DNA of 64,000 nucleotides from Apostichopus japonicus (GCF_037975245.1 NC_092564.1:24364484-24428483), one strand, 5' to 3'. Shown: positions 38,601-53,600, counted from the stretch's first letter. Notes: a model not told the origin generated them from the letters alone. A program made the numbers and translations.

Positions 38601-41600
38601 TTGTTTCCACGGTACTAGAGGAAGATCCTGTTGTTTCGGAACCTGTAGTAGAACTCTCTGTGGATACGGTGGTAGACTCTGTGTTAGTCGTCTCGGCTGA
38701 GGATGTCAATCCTTCTGTCGATGTAGACTCACTTGTCACTCTTTCAGAGGTAGCAGATGTAGTGCTGGCTTGACTAGATGAAGCCTGGCTTGTAACCTCT
38801 GGGCTGCTACTTGCTGAAACCGTTGTCAGTGTGGTTGAAGCCTCCGGAGTAGTGCTGGTACTCTCCTCGGTGCTGAACGATTTCGATGAAGAAATAGCTG
38901 TCGTCTCGGAACTAGTTTCAGCTGTCGTGGTCAAGGCAGAAGAAGTAGATTCCAGAGATGTTGTTAGCTCAGTTGTTTCAACAGTTGTCTGATATGGAGT
39001 GGTCGTTTCCCCTACGGAGCTGGTCTCCTTCACAGCTGTCGAGTAAGAGGTTGTTTCCACGGTACTAGAGGAAGGTCCTGTTGTCTCGGAACCTGTAGTA
39101 GAACTCTCTGTGGATACGGTGGTAGACTCTGTGTTAGTCGTCTCGGCTGAGGATGTCAATCCTTCTGTCGATGTAGACTCACTTGTCACTCTTTCAGAGG
39201 TAGCAGATGTAGTGCTGGCTTGACTAGATGAAGCCTGGCTTGTAACCTCTGGGCTGCTACTTGCTGAAACCGTTGTCAGTGTGGCTGGAGCCTCCGGAGT
39301 AGTGCTGGTACTCTCCTCGGTGCTGAACGATTTCGATGAAGAAATAGCTGTCGTCTCGGAACTAGTTTCAGCTGACGTGGTCAAGGCAGAAGAAGTAGAT
39401 TCCAGAGATGTTGTTAGCTTAGTTGTTTCAACAGTTGTGTGATACGGAGTGGTCGTTTCTCCTACGGAGCTGGTTTCCTTCACAGCTGTCGAGTAAGAGG
39501 TTGTTTCCACGGTACTAGAGGAAGATCCTGTTGTTTCGGAACCTGTAGTAGAACCCTCTGTGGATACGGTGGTAGACTCTGTGTTAGTCGTCTCGGCTGA
39601 GGATGTCAATCCTTCTGTCGATGTAGACTCACTTGTCACTCTTTCAGAGGTAGCAGATGTAGTGCTGGCTTGACTAGATGAAGCCTGGCTTGTAACCTCT
39701 GGGCTGCTACTTGCTGAAACCGTTGTCAGTGTGGTTGAAGCCTCCGGAGTAGTGCTGGTACTCTCCTCGGTGCTGAACGATTTCGATGAAGAAATAGCTG
39801 TCGTCTCGGAACTAGTTTCAGCTGACGTGGTCAAGGCAGAAGAAGTAGATTCCAGAGATGTTGTTAGCTTAGTTGTTTCAACAGTTGTCTGATACGGAGT
39901 GGTCGTTTCTCCTACGGAGCTGGTTTCCTTCACAGCTGTCGAGTAAGAGGTTGTTTCCACGGTACTAGAGGAAGATCCTGTTGTCTCGGAACCTGTAGTA
40001 GAACCCTCTGTGGATACGGTGGTAGACTCTGTGTTAGTCGTCTCGGCTGAGGATGTCAATCCTTCTGTCGATGTAGACTCACTTGTCACTTTTTCAGAGG
40101 TAGCAGATGTAGTGCTGGCTTGACTAGATGAAGCCTGGCTTGTAACCTCTGGGCTGCTACTTGCTGAAACCGTTGTCAGTGTGGTTGAAGCCTCCGGAGT
40201 AGTGCTGGTACTCTCCTCGGTGCTGATCGATTTCGATGAAGAAATAGCTGTCGTCTCGGAACTAGTTTCAGCTGTCGTGGTCAAGGCAGAAGAAGTAGAT
40301 TCCAGAGATGTTGTTAGCTCAGTTGTTTCAACAGTTGTCTGATATGGAGTGGTCGTTTCCCCTACGGAGCTGGTCTCCTTCACAGCTGTCGAGTAAGAGG
40401 TTGTTTCCACGGTACTAGAGGAAGGTCCTGTTGTCTCGGAACCTGTAGTAGAACTCTCTGTGGATACGGTGGTAGACTCTGTGTTAGTCGTCTCGGCTGA
40501 GGATGTCAATCCTTCTGTCGATGTAGACTCACTTGTCACTCTTTCAGAGGTAGCAGATGTAGTGCTGGCTTGACTAGATGAAGCCTGGCTTGTAACCTCT
40601 GGGCTGCTACTTGCTGAAACCGTTGTCAGTGTGGTTGAAGCCTCCGGAGTAGTGCTGGTACTCTCCTCGGTGCTGATCGATTTCGATGAAGAAATAGCTG
40701 TCGTCTCGGAACTAGTTTCAGCTGTCGTGGTCAAGGCAGAAGAAGTAGATTCCAGAGATGTTGTTAGCTCAGTTGTTTCAACAGTTGTCTGATATGGAGT
40801 GGTCGTTTCCCCTACGGAGCTGGTCTTCTTCACAGCTGTCGAGTAAGAGGTTGTTTCCACGGTACTAGAGGAAGGTCCTGTTGTCTCGGAACCTGTAGTA
40901 GAACTCTCTGTGGATACGGTGGTAGACTCTGTGTTAGTCGTCTCGGCTGAGGATGTCAATCCTTCTGTCGATGTAGACTCACTTGTCACTCTTTCAGAGG
41001 TAGCAGATGTAGTGCTGGCTTGACTAGATGAGGCCTGGGTTGTAACCTCTGGGCTGCTACTTGCTGAAACCGTTGTCAGTGTGGTTGAAGCCTCCGGAGT
41101 AGTGCTGGTACTCTCCTCGGTGCTGAACGATTTCGATGAAGAAATAGCTGTCGTCTCGGAACTAGTTTCAGCTGACGTGGTCAAGGCAGAAGAAGTAGAT
41201 TCCAGAGATGTTGTTAGCTCAGTTGTTTCAACAGTTGTCTGATATGGAGTGGTCGTTTCCCCTACGGAGCTGGTCTCCTTCACAGCTGTCGAGTAAGAGG
41301 TTGTTTCCACGGTACTAGAGGAAGGTCCTGTTGTCTCGGAACCTGTAGTAGAACTCTCTGTGGATACGGTGGTAGACTCTGTGTTAGTCGTCTCGGCTGA
41401 GGATGTCAATCCTTCTGTCGATGTAGACTCACTTGTCACTCTTTCAGAGGTAGCAGATGTAGTGCTGGCTTGACTAGATGAAGCCTGGCTTGTAACATCT
41501 GGGCTGCTACTTGCTGAAACCGTTGTCAGTGTGGTTGAAGCCTCCGGAGTAGTGCTGGTACTCTCCTCGGTGCTGATCGATTTCGATGAAGAAATAGCTG

Positions 41601-44600
41601 TCGTCTCGGAACTAGTTTCAGCTGTCGTGGTCAAGGCAGAAGAAGTAGATTCCAGAGATGTTGTTAGCTCAGTTGTTTCAACAGTTGTCTGATATGGAGT
41701 GGTCGTTTCCCCTACGGAGCTGGTCTTCTTCACAGCTGTCGAGTAAGAGGTTGTTTCCACGGTACTAGAGGAAGGTCCTGTTGTCTCGGAACCTGTAGTA
41801 GAACTCTCTGTGGATACGGTGGTAGACTCTGTGTTAGTCGTCTCGGCTGAGGATGTCAATCCTTCTGTCGATGTAGACTCACTTGTCACTCTTTCAGAGG
41901 TAGCAGATGAAGTGCTGGCTTGACTAGATGAAGCCTGGCTTGTAACCTCTGGGCTGCTACTTGCTGAAACCGTTGTCAGTGTGGTTGAAGCCTCCGGAGT
42001 AGTGCTGGTACTCTCCTCGGTGCTGATCGATTTCGATGAAGAAATAGCTGTCGTCTCGGAACTAGTTTCAGCTGTCGTGGTCAAGGCAGAAGAAGTAGAT
42101 TCCAGAGATGTTGTTAGCTCAGTTGTTTCAACAGTTGTCTGATATGGAGTGGTCGTTTCCCCTACGGAGCTTGTCTCCTTCACAGCTGTCGAGTAAGAGG
42201 TTGTTTCCACGGTACTAGAGGAAGGTCCTGTTGTCTCGGAACCTGTAGTAGAACTCTCTGTGGATACGGTGGTAGACTCTGTGTTAGTCGTCTCGGCTGA
42301 GGATGTCAATCCTTCTGTCGATGTAGACTCACTTGTCACTCTTTCAGAGGTAGCAGATGTAGTGCTGGCTTGACTAGATGAAGCCTGGCTTGTAACATCT
42401 GGGCTGCTACTTGCTGAAACCGTTGTCAGTGTGGTTGAAGCCTCCGGAGTAGTGCTGGTACTCTCCTCGGTGCTGATCGATTTCGATGAAGAAATAGCTG
42501 TCGTCTCGGAACTAGTTTCAGCTGTCGTGGTCAAGGCAGAAGAAGTAGATTCCAGAGATGTTGTTAGCTCAGTTGTTTCAACAGTTGTCTGATATGGAGT
42601 GGTCGTTTCCCCTACGGAGCTGGTCTTCTTCACAGCTGTCGAGTAAGAGGTTGTTTCCACGGTACTAGAGGAAGGTCCTGTTGTCTCGGAACCTGTAGTA
42701 GAACTCTCTGTGGATACGGTGGTAGACTCTGTGTTAGTCGTCTCGGCTGAGGATGTCAATCCTTCTGTCGATGTAGACTCACTTGTCACTCTTTCAGAGG
42801 TAGCAGATGTAGTGCTGGCTTGACTAGATGAGGCCTGGGTTGTAACCTCTGGGCTGCTACTTGCTGAAACCGTTGTCAGTGTGGTTGAAGCCTCCGGAGT
42901 AGTGCTGGTACTCTTCTCGGTGCTGAACGATTTCGATGAAGAAATAGCTGTCGTCTCGGAACTAGTTTCAGCTGACGTGGTCAAGGCAGAAGAAGTAGAT
43001 TCCAGAGATGTTGTTAGCTCAGTTGTTTCAACAGTTGTCTGATATGGAGTGGTCGTTTCCCCTACGGAGCTGGTCTCCTTCACAGCTGTCGAGTAAGAGG
43101 TTGTTTCCACGGTACTAGAGGAAGGTCCTGTTGTCTCGGAACCTGTAGTAGAACTCTCTGTGGATACGGTGGTAGACTCTGTGTTAGTCGTCTCGGCTGA
43201 GGATGTCAATCCTTCTGTCGATGTAGACTCACTTGTCACTCTTTCAGAGGTAGCAGATGTAGTGCTGGCTTGACTAGATGAAGCCTGGCTTGTAACATCT
43301 GGGCTGCTACTTGCTGAAACCGTTGTCAGTGTGGTTGAAGCCTCCGGAGTAGTGCTGGTACTCTCCTCGGTGCTGATCGATTTCGATGAAGAAATAGCTG
43401 TCGTCTCGGAACTAGTTTCAGCTGTCGTGGTCAAGGCAGAAGAAGTAGATTCCAGAGATGTTGTTAGCTCAGTTGTTTCAACAGTTGTCTGATATGGAGT
43501 GGTCGTTTCCCCTACGGAGCTGGTCTCCTTCACAGCTGTCGAGTAAGAGGTTGTTTCCACGGTAATAGAGGAAGGTCCTGTTGTCCCGGAACCTGTAGTA
43601 GAACTCTCTGTGGATACGGTGGTAGACTCTGTGTTAGTCGTCTCGGCTGAGGATGTCAATCCTTCTGTCGATGTAGACTCACTTGTCACTCTTTCAGAGG
43701 TAGCAGATGTAGTGCTGGCTTGACTAGATGAAGCCTGGCTTGTAACCTCTGGGCTGCTACTTGCTGAAACCGTTGTCAGTGTGGCTGGAGCCTCCGGAGT
43801 AGTGCTGGTACTCTCCTCGGTGCTGAACGATTTCGATGAAGAAATAGCTGTCGTCTCGGAACTAGTTTCAGCTGACGTGGTCAAGGCAGAAGAAGTAGAT
43901 TCCAGAGATGTTGTTAGCTTAGTTGTTTCAACAGTTGTGTGATACGGAGTGGTCGTTTCTCCTACGGAGCTGGTTTCCTTCACAGCTGTCGAGTAAGAGG
44001 TTGTTTCCACGGTACTAGAGGAAGATCCTGTTGTTTCGGAACCTGTAGTAGAACCCTCTGTGGATACGGTGGTAGACTCTGTGTTAGTCGTCTCGGCTGA
44101 GGATGTCAATCCTTCTGTCGATGTAGACTCACTTGTCACTCTTTCAGAGGTAGCAGATGTAGTGCTGGCTTGACTAGATGAAGCCTGGCTTGTAACCTCT
44201 GGGCTGCTACTTGCTGAAACCGTTGTCAGTGTGGTTGAAGCCTCCGGAGTAGTGCTGGTACTCTCCTCGGTGCTGAACGATTTCGATGAAGAAATAGCTG
44301 TCGTCTCGGAACTAGTTTCAGCTGACGTGGTCAAGGCAGAAGAAGTAGATTCCAGAGATGTTGTTAGCTTAGTTGTTTCAACAGTTGTCTGATACGGAGT
44401 GGTCGTTTCTCCTACGGAGCTGGTTTCCTTCACAGCTGTCGAGTAAGAGGTTGTTTCCACGGTACTAGAGGAAGATCCTGTTGTCTCGGAACCTGTAGTA
44501 GAACCCTCTGTGGATACGGTGGTAGACTCTGTGTTAGTCGTCTCGGCTGAGGATGTCAATCCTTCTGTCGATGTAGACTCACTTGTCACTTTTTCAGAGG

Positions 44601-47600
44601 TAGCAGATGTAGTGCTGGCTTGACTAGATGAAGCCTGGCTTGTAACCTCTGGGCTGCTACTTGCTGAAACCGTTGTCAGTGTGGTTGAAGCCTCCGGAGT
44701 AGTGCTGGTACTCTCCTCGGTGCTGATCGATTTCGATGAAGAAATAGCTGTCGTCTCGGAACTAGTTTCAGCTGTCGTGGTCAAGGCAGAAGAAGTAGAT
44801 TCCAGAGATGTTGTTAGCTCAGTTGTTTCAACAGTTGTCTGATATGGAGTGGTCGTTTCCCCTACGGAGCTGGTCTCCTTCACAGCTGTCGAGTAAGAGG
44901 TTGTTTCCACGGTACTAGAGGAAGGTCCTGTTGTCTCGGAACCTGTAGTAGAACTCTCTGTGGATACGGTGGTAGACTCTGTGTTAGTCGTCTCGGCTGA
45001 GGATGTCAATCCTTCTGTCGATGTAGACTCACTTGTCACTCTTTCAGAGGTAGCAGATGTAGTGCTGGCTTGACTAGATGAAGCCTGGCTTGTAACCTCT
45101 GGGCTGCTACTTGCTGAAACCGTTGTCAGTGTGGTTGAAGCCTCCGGAGTAGTGCTGGTACTCTCCTCGGTGCTGATCGATTTCGATGAAGAAATAGCTG
45201 TCGTCTCGGAACTAGTTTCAGCTGTCGTGGTCAAGGCAGAAGAAGTAGATTCCAGAGATGTTGTTAGCTCAGTTGTTTCAACAGTTGTCTGATATGGAGT
45301 GGTCGTTTCCCCTACGGAGCTGGTCTTCTTCACAGCTGTCGAGTAAGAGGTTGTTTCCACGGTACTAGAGGAAGGTCCTGTTGTCTCGGAACCTGTAGTA
45401 GAACTCTCTGTGGATACGGTGGTAGACTCTGTGTTAGTCGTCTCGGCTGAGGATGTCAATCCTTCTGTCGATGTAGACTCACTTGTCACTCTTTCAGAGG
45501 TAGCAGATGTAGTGCTGGCTTGACTAGATGAGGCCTGGGTTGTAACCTCTGGGCTGCTACTTGCTGAAACCGTTGTCAGTGTGGTTGAAGCCTCCGGAGT
45601 AGTGCTGGTACTCTCCTCGGTGCTGAACGATTTCGATGAAGAAATAGCTGTCGTCTCGGAACTAGTTTCAGCTGACGTGGTCAAGGCAGAAGAAGTAGAT
45701 TCCAGAGATGTTGTTAGCTCAGTTGTTTCAACAGTTGTCTGATATGGAGTGGTCGTTTCCCCTACGGAGCTGGTCTCCTTCACAGCTGTCGAGTAAGAGG
45801 TTGTTTCCACGGTACTAGAGGAAGGTCCTGTTGTCTCGGAACCTGTAGTAGAACTCTCTGTGGATACGGTGGTAGACTCTGTGTTAGTCGTCTCGGCTGA
45901 GGATGTCAATCCTTCTGTCGATGTAGACTCACTTGTCACTCTTTCAGAGGTAGCAGATGTAGTGCTGGCTTGACTAGATGAAGCCTGGCTTGTAACATCT
46001 GGGCTGCTACTTGCTGAAACCGTTGTCAGTGTGGTTGAAGCCTCCGGAGTAGTGCTGGTACTCTCCTCGGTGCTGATCGATTTCGATGAAGAAATAGCTG
46101 TCGTCTCGGAACTAGTTTCAGCTGTCGTGGTCAAGGCAGAAGAAGTAGATTCCAGAGATGTTGTTAGCTCAGTTGTTTCAACAGTTGTCTGATATGGAGT
46201 GGTCGTTTCCCCTACGGAGCTGGTCTTCTTCACAGCTGTCGAGTAAGAGGTTGTTTCCACGGTACTAGAGGAAGGTCCTGTTGTCTCGGAACCTGTAGTA
46301 GAACTCTCTGTGGATACGGTGGTAGACTCTGTGTTAGTCGTCTCGGCTGAGGATGTCAATCCTTCTGTCGATGTAGACTCACTTGTCACTCTTTCAGAGG
46401 TAGCAGATGTAGTGCTGGCTTGACTAGATGAGGCCTGGGTTGTAACCTCTGGGCTGCTACTTGCTGAAACCGTTGTCAGTGTGGTTGAAGCCTCCGGAGT
46501 AGTGCTGGTACTCTTCTCGGTGCTGAACGATTTCGATGAAGAAATAGCTGTCGTCTCGGAACTAGTTTCAGCTGACGTGGTCAAGGCAGAAGAAGTAGAT
46601 TCCAGAGATGTTGTTAGCTCAGTTGTTTCAACAGTTGTCTGATATGGAGTGGTCGTTTCCCCTACGGAGCTGGTCTCCTTCACAGCTGTCGAGTAAGAGG
46701 TTGTTTCCACGGTACTAGAGGAAGGTCCTGTTGTCTCGGAACCTGTAGTAGAACTCTCTGTGGATAATGTGGTAGACTCTGTGTTAGTCGTCTCGGCTGA
46801 GGATGTCAATCCTTCTGTCGATGTAGACTCACTTGTCACTCTTTCAGAGGTAGCAGATGTAGTGCTGGCTTGACTAGATGAAGCCTGGCTTGTAACATCT
46901 GGGCTGCTACTTGCTGAAACCGTTGTCAGTGTGGTTGAAGCCTCCGGAGTAGTGCTGGTACTCTCCTCGGTGCTGATCGATTTCGATGAAGAAATAGCTG
47001 TCGTCTCGGAACTAGTTTCAGCTGTCGTGGTCAAGGCAGAAGAAGTAGATTCCAGAGATGTTGTTAGCTCAGTTGTTTCAACAGTTGTCTGATACGGAGT
47101 GGTCGTTTCTCCTACGGAGCTGGTTTCCTTCACAGCTGTCGAGTAAGAGGTTGTTTCCACGGTACTAGAGGAAGATCCTGTTGTTTCGGAACCTGTAGTA
47201 GAACCCTCTGTGGATACGGTGGTAGACTCTGTGTTAGTCGTCTCGGCTGAGGATGTCAATCCTTCTGTCGATGTAGACTCACTTGTCACTCTTTCAGAGG
47301 TAGCAGATGTAGTGCTGGCTTGACTAGATGAAGCCTGGCTTGTAACCTCTGGGCTGCTACTTGCTGAAACCGTTGTCAGTGTGGTTGAAGCCTCCGGAGT
47401 AGTGCTGGTACTCTCCTCGGTGCTGAACGATTTCGATGAAGAAATAGCTGTCGTCTCGGAACTAGTTTCAGCTGACGTGGTCAAGGCAGAAGAAGTAGAT
47501 TCCAGAGATGTTGTTAGCTTAGTTGTTTCAACAGTTGTCTGATACGGAGTGGTCGTTTCTCCTACGGAGCTGGTTTCCTTCACAGCTGTCGAGTAAGAGG

Positions 47601-50600
47601 TTGTTTCCACGGTACTAGAGGAAGATCCTGTTGTCTCGGAACCTGTAGTAGAACCCTCTGTGGATACGGTGGTAGACTCTGTGTTAGTCGTCTCGGCTGA
47701 GGATGTCAATCCTTCTGTCGATGTAGACTCACTTGTCACTTTTTCAGAGGTAGCAGATGTAGTGCTGGCTTGACTAGATGAGGCCTGGCTTGTAACCTCT
47801 GGGCTGCTACTTGCTGAAACCGTTGTCAGTGTGGTTGAAGCCTCCGGAGTAGTGCTGGTACTCTCCTCGGTGCTGAACGATTTCGATGAAGAAATAGCTG
47901 TCGTCTCGGAACTAGTTTCAGCTGTCGTGGTCAAGGCAGAAGAAGTAGATTCCAGAGATGTTGTTAGCTCAGTTGTTTCAACAGTTGTCTGATATGGAGT
48001 GGTCGTTTCCCCTACGGAGCTGGTCTCCTTCACAGCTGTCGAGTAAGAGGTTGTTTCCACGGTACTAGAGGAAGGTCCTGTTGTCTCGGAACCTGTAGTA
48101 GAACTCTCTGTGGATACGGTGGTAGACTCTGTGTTAGTCGTCTCGGCTGAGGATGTCAATCCTTCTGTCGATGTAGACTCACTTGTCACTCTTTCAGAGG
48201 TAGAAGATGTAGTGCTGGCTTGACTAGATGAAGCCTGGCTTGTAACCTCTGGGCTGCTACTTGCTGAAACCGTTGTCAGTGTGGTTGAAGCCTCCGGAGT
48301 AGTGCTGGTACTCTCCTCGGTGCTGAACGATTTCGATGAAGAAATAGCTGTCGTCTCGGAACTAGTTTCAGCTGTCGTGGTCAAGGCAGAAGAAGTAGAT
48401 TCCAGAGATGTTGTTAGCTCAGTTGTTTCAACAGTTGTCTGATATGGAGTGGTCGTTTCCCCTACGGAGCTGGTCTCCTTCACAGCTGTCGAGTAAGAGG
48501 TTGTTTCCACGGTACTAGAGGAAGATCCTGTTGTCTCGGAACCTGTAGTAGAACTCTCTGTGGATACGGTGGTAGACTCTGTGTTAGTCGTCTCGGCTGA
48601 GGATGTCAATCCTTCTGTCGATGTAGACTCACTTGTCACTTTTTCAGAGGTAGCAGATGTAGTGCTGGCTTGACTAGATGAAGCCTGGCTTGTAACCTCT
48701 GGGCTGCTACTTGCTGAAACCGTTGTCAGTGTGGTTGAAGCCTCCGGAGTAGTGCTGGTACTCTCCTCGGTACTGAACGATTTCGATGAAGAAATAGCTG
48801 TCGTCTCGGAACTAGTTTCAGCTGACGTGGTCAAGGCAGAAGAAGTAGATTCCAGAGATGTTGTTAGCTTAGTTGTTTCAACAGTTGTCTGATACGGAGT
48901 GGTCGTTTCTCCTACGGAGCTGGTTTCCTTCACAGCTGTCGAGTAAGAGGTTGTTTCCACGGTACTAGAGGAAGATCCTGTTGTCTCGGAACCTGTAGTA
49001 CAACTCTCTGTGGATACGGTGGTAGACTCTGTGTTAGTCGTCTCGGCTGAGGATGTCAATCCTTCTGTCGATGTAGACTCACTTGTCACTCTTTCAGAGG
49101 TAGCAGATGTAGTGCTGGCTTGACTAGATGAAGCCTGGCTTGTAACCTCTGGGCTGCTACTTGCTGAAACCGTTGTCAGTGTGGTTGAAGCCTCCGGAGT
49201 AGTGCTGGTACTCTCCTCGGTGCTGAACGATTTCGATGAAGAAATAGCTGTCGTCTCGGAACTAGTTTCAGCTGTCGTGGTCAAGGCAGAAGAAGTAGAT
49301 TCCAGAGATGTTGTTAGCTCAGTTGTTTCAACAGTTGTCTGATATGGAGTGGTCGCTTCCCCTACGGAGCTGGTCTCCTTCACAGCTGTCGAGTAAGAGG
49401 TTGTTTCCACTGTACTAGAGGAAGATCCTGTTGTCTCGGAACCTGTAGTAGAACTCTCTGTGGATACGGTGGTAGACTCTGTGTTAGTCGTCTCGGCTGA
49501 GGATGTCAATCCTTCTGTCGATGTAGACTCACTTGTCACTCTTTCAGAGGTAGCAGATGTAGTGCTGGCTTGACTAGATGAAGCCTGGCTTGTAACCTCT
49601 GGGCTGCTACTTGCTGAAACCGTTGTCAGTGTGGTTGAAGCCTCCGGAGTAGTGCTGGTACTCTCCTCGGTGCTGAACGATTTCGATGAAGAAATAGCTG
49701 TCGTCTCGGAACTAGTTTCAGCTGTCGTGGTCAAGGCAGAAGAAGTAGATTCCAGAGATGTTGTTAGCTCAGTTGTTTCAACAGTTGTCTGATATGGAGT
49801 GGTCGTTTCCCCTACGGAGCTGGTCTCCTTCACAGCTGTCGAGTAAGAGGTTGTTTCCACGGTACTAGAGGAAGGTCCTGTTGTCTCGGAACCTGTAGTA
49901 GAACTCTCTGTGGATACGGTGGTCGACTCTGTGTTAGTCGTCTCGGCTGAGGATGTCAATCCTTCTGTCGATGTAGACTCACTTGTCACTCTTTCAGAGG
50001 TAGCAGATGTAGTGCTGGCTTGACTAGGTGAGGCCTGGCTTGTAACCTCTGGGCTGCTACTTGCTGAAACCGTTGTCAGTGTGGTTGAAGCCTCCGGAGT
50101 AGTGCTGGTACTCTCCTCGGTGCTGATCGATTTCGATGAAGAAATAGCTGTCGTCTCGGAACTAGTTTTAGCTGTCGTGGTCAAGGCAGAAGAAGTAGAT
50201 TCCAGAGATGTTGTTAGCTCAGTTGTTTCAACAGTTGTCTGATATGGAGTGGTCGTTTCCCCTACGGAGCTAATCTCCTTCACAGCTGTCGAGTAAGAGG
50301 TTGTTTCCACGGTACTAGAGGAAGGTCCTGTTGTCTCGGAACCTGTAGTAGAACTCTCTGTGGATACGGTGGTAGACTCTGTCTTAGTCGTCTCGGCTGA
50401 GGATGTCAATCCTTCTGTCGATGTAGACTCACTTGTCACTTTTTCAGAGGTAGCAGATGTAGTGCTGGCTTGACTAGATGAAGCCTGGCTTGTAACCTCT
50501 GGGCTGCTACTTGCTGAAACCGTTGTCAGTATGGTTGAAGCCTCCGGAGTAGTGCTGGTACTCTTCTCGGTGCTGATCGATTTCGATGAAGAAATAGCTG

Positions 50601-53600
50601 TCGTCTCGGAACTAGTTTCAGCTGTTGTGGTCAAGGCAGAAGAAGTAGATTCCAGAGATGTTGTTAGCTCAGTTGTTTCAACAGTTGTCTGATATGGAGT
50701 GGTCGTTTCCCCTACGGAGCTGGTCTCCTTCACAGCTGTCGAGTAAGAGGTTGTTTCCACGGTACTAGAGGAAGGTCCTGTTGTCTCGGAACCTGTAGTA
50801 GAATTCTCTGTGGATACGGTGGTAGACTCTGTGTTAGTCGTTTCGGCTGAGGATGTCAATCCTTCTGTCGATGTAGACTCACTTGTAACTCTTTCAGAGG
50901 TAGCAGATGTAGTGCTGGCTTGACTAGATGAAGCCTGGCTTGTAACCTCTGGGCTGCTACTTGCTGAAACCGTTGTCAGTGTGGTTGAAGCCTCCGGAGT
51001 AGTGCTGGTACTCTCCTCGGTGCTGAACGATTTCGCTGATGAAATAGCTGTCGTCTCGGAACTAGTTTCAGCTGTCGTGGTCAAGGCGGAAGAAGTAGAT
51101 TCCAGAGATGTTGTTAGCTCAGTTGTTTTAACAGTTGTCTGATATGGAGTGGTCGTTTCCCCTACGGAGCTGGTCTCCTTCACAGCTGTCGAGTAAGAGG
51201 TTGTTTCCACGGTACTAGAGGAAGGTCCTGTTGTCTCGGAACCTGTAGTAGAACTCTCTGTGGATACGGTGGTAGACTCTGTGTTAGTCGTCTCGGCTGA
51301 GGATGTCAATCCTTCTGTCGATGTAGACTCACTTGTCACTCTTTCAGAGGTAGAAGATGTAGTGCTGGTTTGACTAGATAAAGCCTGGCTTTTAACCTCT
51401 GGGCTGCTACTTGCTGAAACCGTTGTCAGTGTGGTTGAAGCCTCCGGAGTAGTGCTGGTACTCTCCTCGGTGCTGAACGATTTCGATGAAGAAATAGCTG
51501 TCGTCTCGGAACTAGTTTCAGCTGTCGTGGTCAAGGCAGAAGAAGTAGATTCCAGAGATGTTGTTAGCTCAGTTGTTTCAACAGTTGTCTGATATGGAGT
51601 GGTCGTTTCCCCTACGGAGCTGGTCTCCTTCACAGCTGTCGAGTAAGAAGTTGTTTCCACGGTACTAGGGGAAGGTCCTGTTGTCTCGGAACCTGTAGTA
51701 GAACTCTCTGTGGATACGGTGGTAGACTCTGTGTTAGTCGTCTCGGCTGAGGATGTCAATCCTTCTGTCGATGTATACTCACTTGTCACTCTTTCAGAGG
51801 TATCAGATGTAGTGCTGGCTTGACTAGATGAAGCCTGGCTTGTAACCTCTGGGCTGCTACTTGCTGAAACCGTTGTCAGTGTGGTTGAAGCCTCCGGAGT
51901 AGTGCTGGTACTCTCCTCGGTGCTGAACGATTTCGATGAAGAAATAACTGTCGTCTCGGAACTAGTTTCAGCTGTCGTGGTCAAGGCAGAAGAAGTAGAT
52001 TCTAGAGATGTTGTTAGCTCAGTTGTTTCAACAGTTGTCTGATATGGAGTGGTCGTTTCCCCTACGGAGCTGGTCTTCTTCACAGCTGTCGAGTAAGAGG
52101 TTGTTTCCACGGTACTAGAGGAAGGTCCTGTTGTCTCGGAACCTGTAGTAGAACTCTCTGTGGATACGGTGGTAGACTCTGTGTTAGTCGTCTCGGCTGA
52201 GGATGTCAATCCTTCTGTCGATGTAGACTCACTTGTCACTCTTTCAGAGGTAGAAGATGTAGTGCTGGTTTGACTAGATGAAGCCTGGCTTGTAACCTCT
52301 GGGCTGCTACTTGCTGAAACCGTTGTCAGAGTGGTTGAAGCCTCCGGAGTAGTGCTGGTACTCTCCTCGGTGCTGATCGATTTCGATGAAGAAATAGCTG
52401 TCGTCTCGGAACTAGTTTCAGCTGTCGTGGTCAAGGCAGAAGAAGTAGATTCCAGAGATGTTGTTAGCTCAGTTGTTTCAACAGTTGCCTGATATGGAGT
52501 GGTCGTTTCCCCTACGGAGCTGGTCTCCTTCACAGCTGTCGAGTAAGAGGTTGTTTCCACGGTACTAGAGGAAGGTCCTGTTGTCTCGGAACCTGTAGTA
52601 GAACTCTCTGTGGATACGGTGGTAGACTCTGTGTTAGTCGTCTCGGCTGAGGATGTCAATCCTTCTGTCGATGTAGACTCACTTGTCACTCTTTCAGAGG
52701 TAGCAGATGTAGTGCTAGATGAAGACTCTGTGTTAGTCGTCTCAACAGAGGATGTCAATCCTTCTGTCGATGTGGACTCACTTGACACTCTTTCAGAGGT
52801 AGCAGATGTAGTGCTAGATGAAGACTCTGTGTTAGTCGTCTCGGCTGAGGATGTCAATCCTTCTGTCGATGTAGACTCACTTGTCACTCTTTCAGAGGTA
52901 GCAGATGTAGTGCTGGCTTGACTAGATGAAGCCTGGCTTGTAACCTCTGGGCTGCTACTTGCTGAAACCGTTGTCAGTGTGGTTGAAGCCTCCGGAGTAG
53001 TGCTGGTACTCTCCTCGGTGCTGATCGATTTCGATGAAGAAATAGCTGTCGTCTCGGAACTAGTTTCAGCTGTTGTAGTCAAGGCAGAAGAAGTAGATTC
53101 CAGAGATGTTGTTAGCTCAGTTGTTTCAACAGTTGTCTGATATGGGGTGGTCGTTTCCCATACGGAGCTGGTCTCCTTCACAGCTGTCGAGTAAGAGGTT
53201 GTTTCCACGGTACTAGAGGAAGGTCCTGTTGTCTCGGAACCTGTAGTAGAACTCTCTGTGGATACGGTGGTAGACTCTGTGTTAGTCGTTTCGGCTGAGG
53301 ATGTCAATCCTTCTGTCGATGTAGACTCACTTGTCACTCTTTCAGAGGTAGCAGATGTAGTGCTGGCTTGACTAGATGAAGCCTGGCTTGTAACCTCTGG
53401 GCTGCTACTTGCTGAAACCGTTGTCAGTGTGGTTGAAGCCTCCGGAGTAGTGCTGGCACTCTCCTCGGTGCTGATCGATTTCGATGAAGAAATAGCTGTC
53501 GTCTCGGAACTAGTTTCAGCTGTCGTGGTCAAGGCAGAAGAAGTAGATTCCAGAGATGTTGTTAGCTCAGTTGTTTCAACAGTTGTCTGATATGGAGTGG

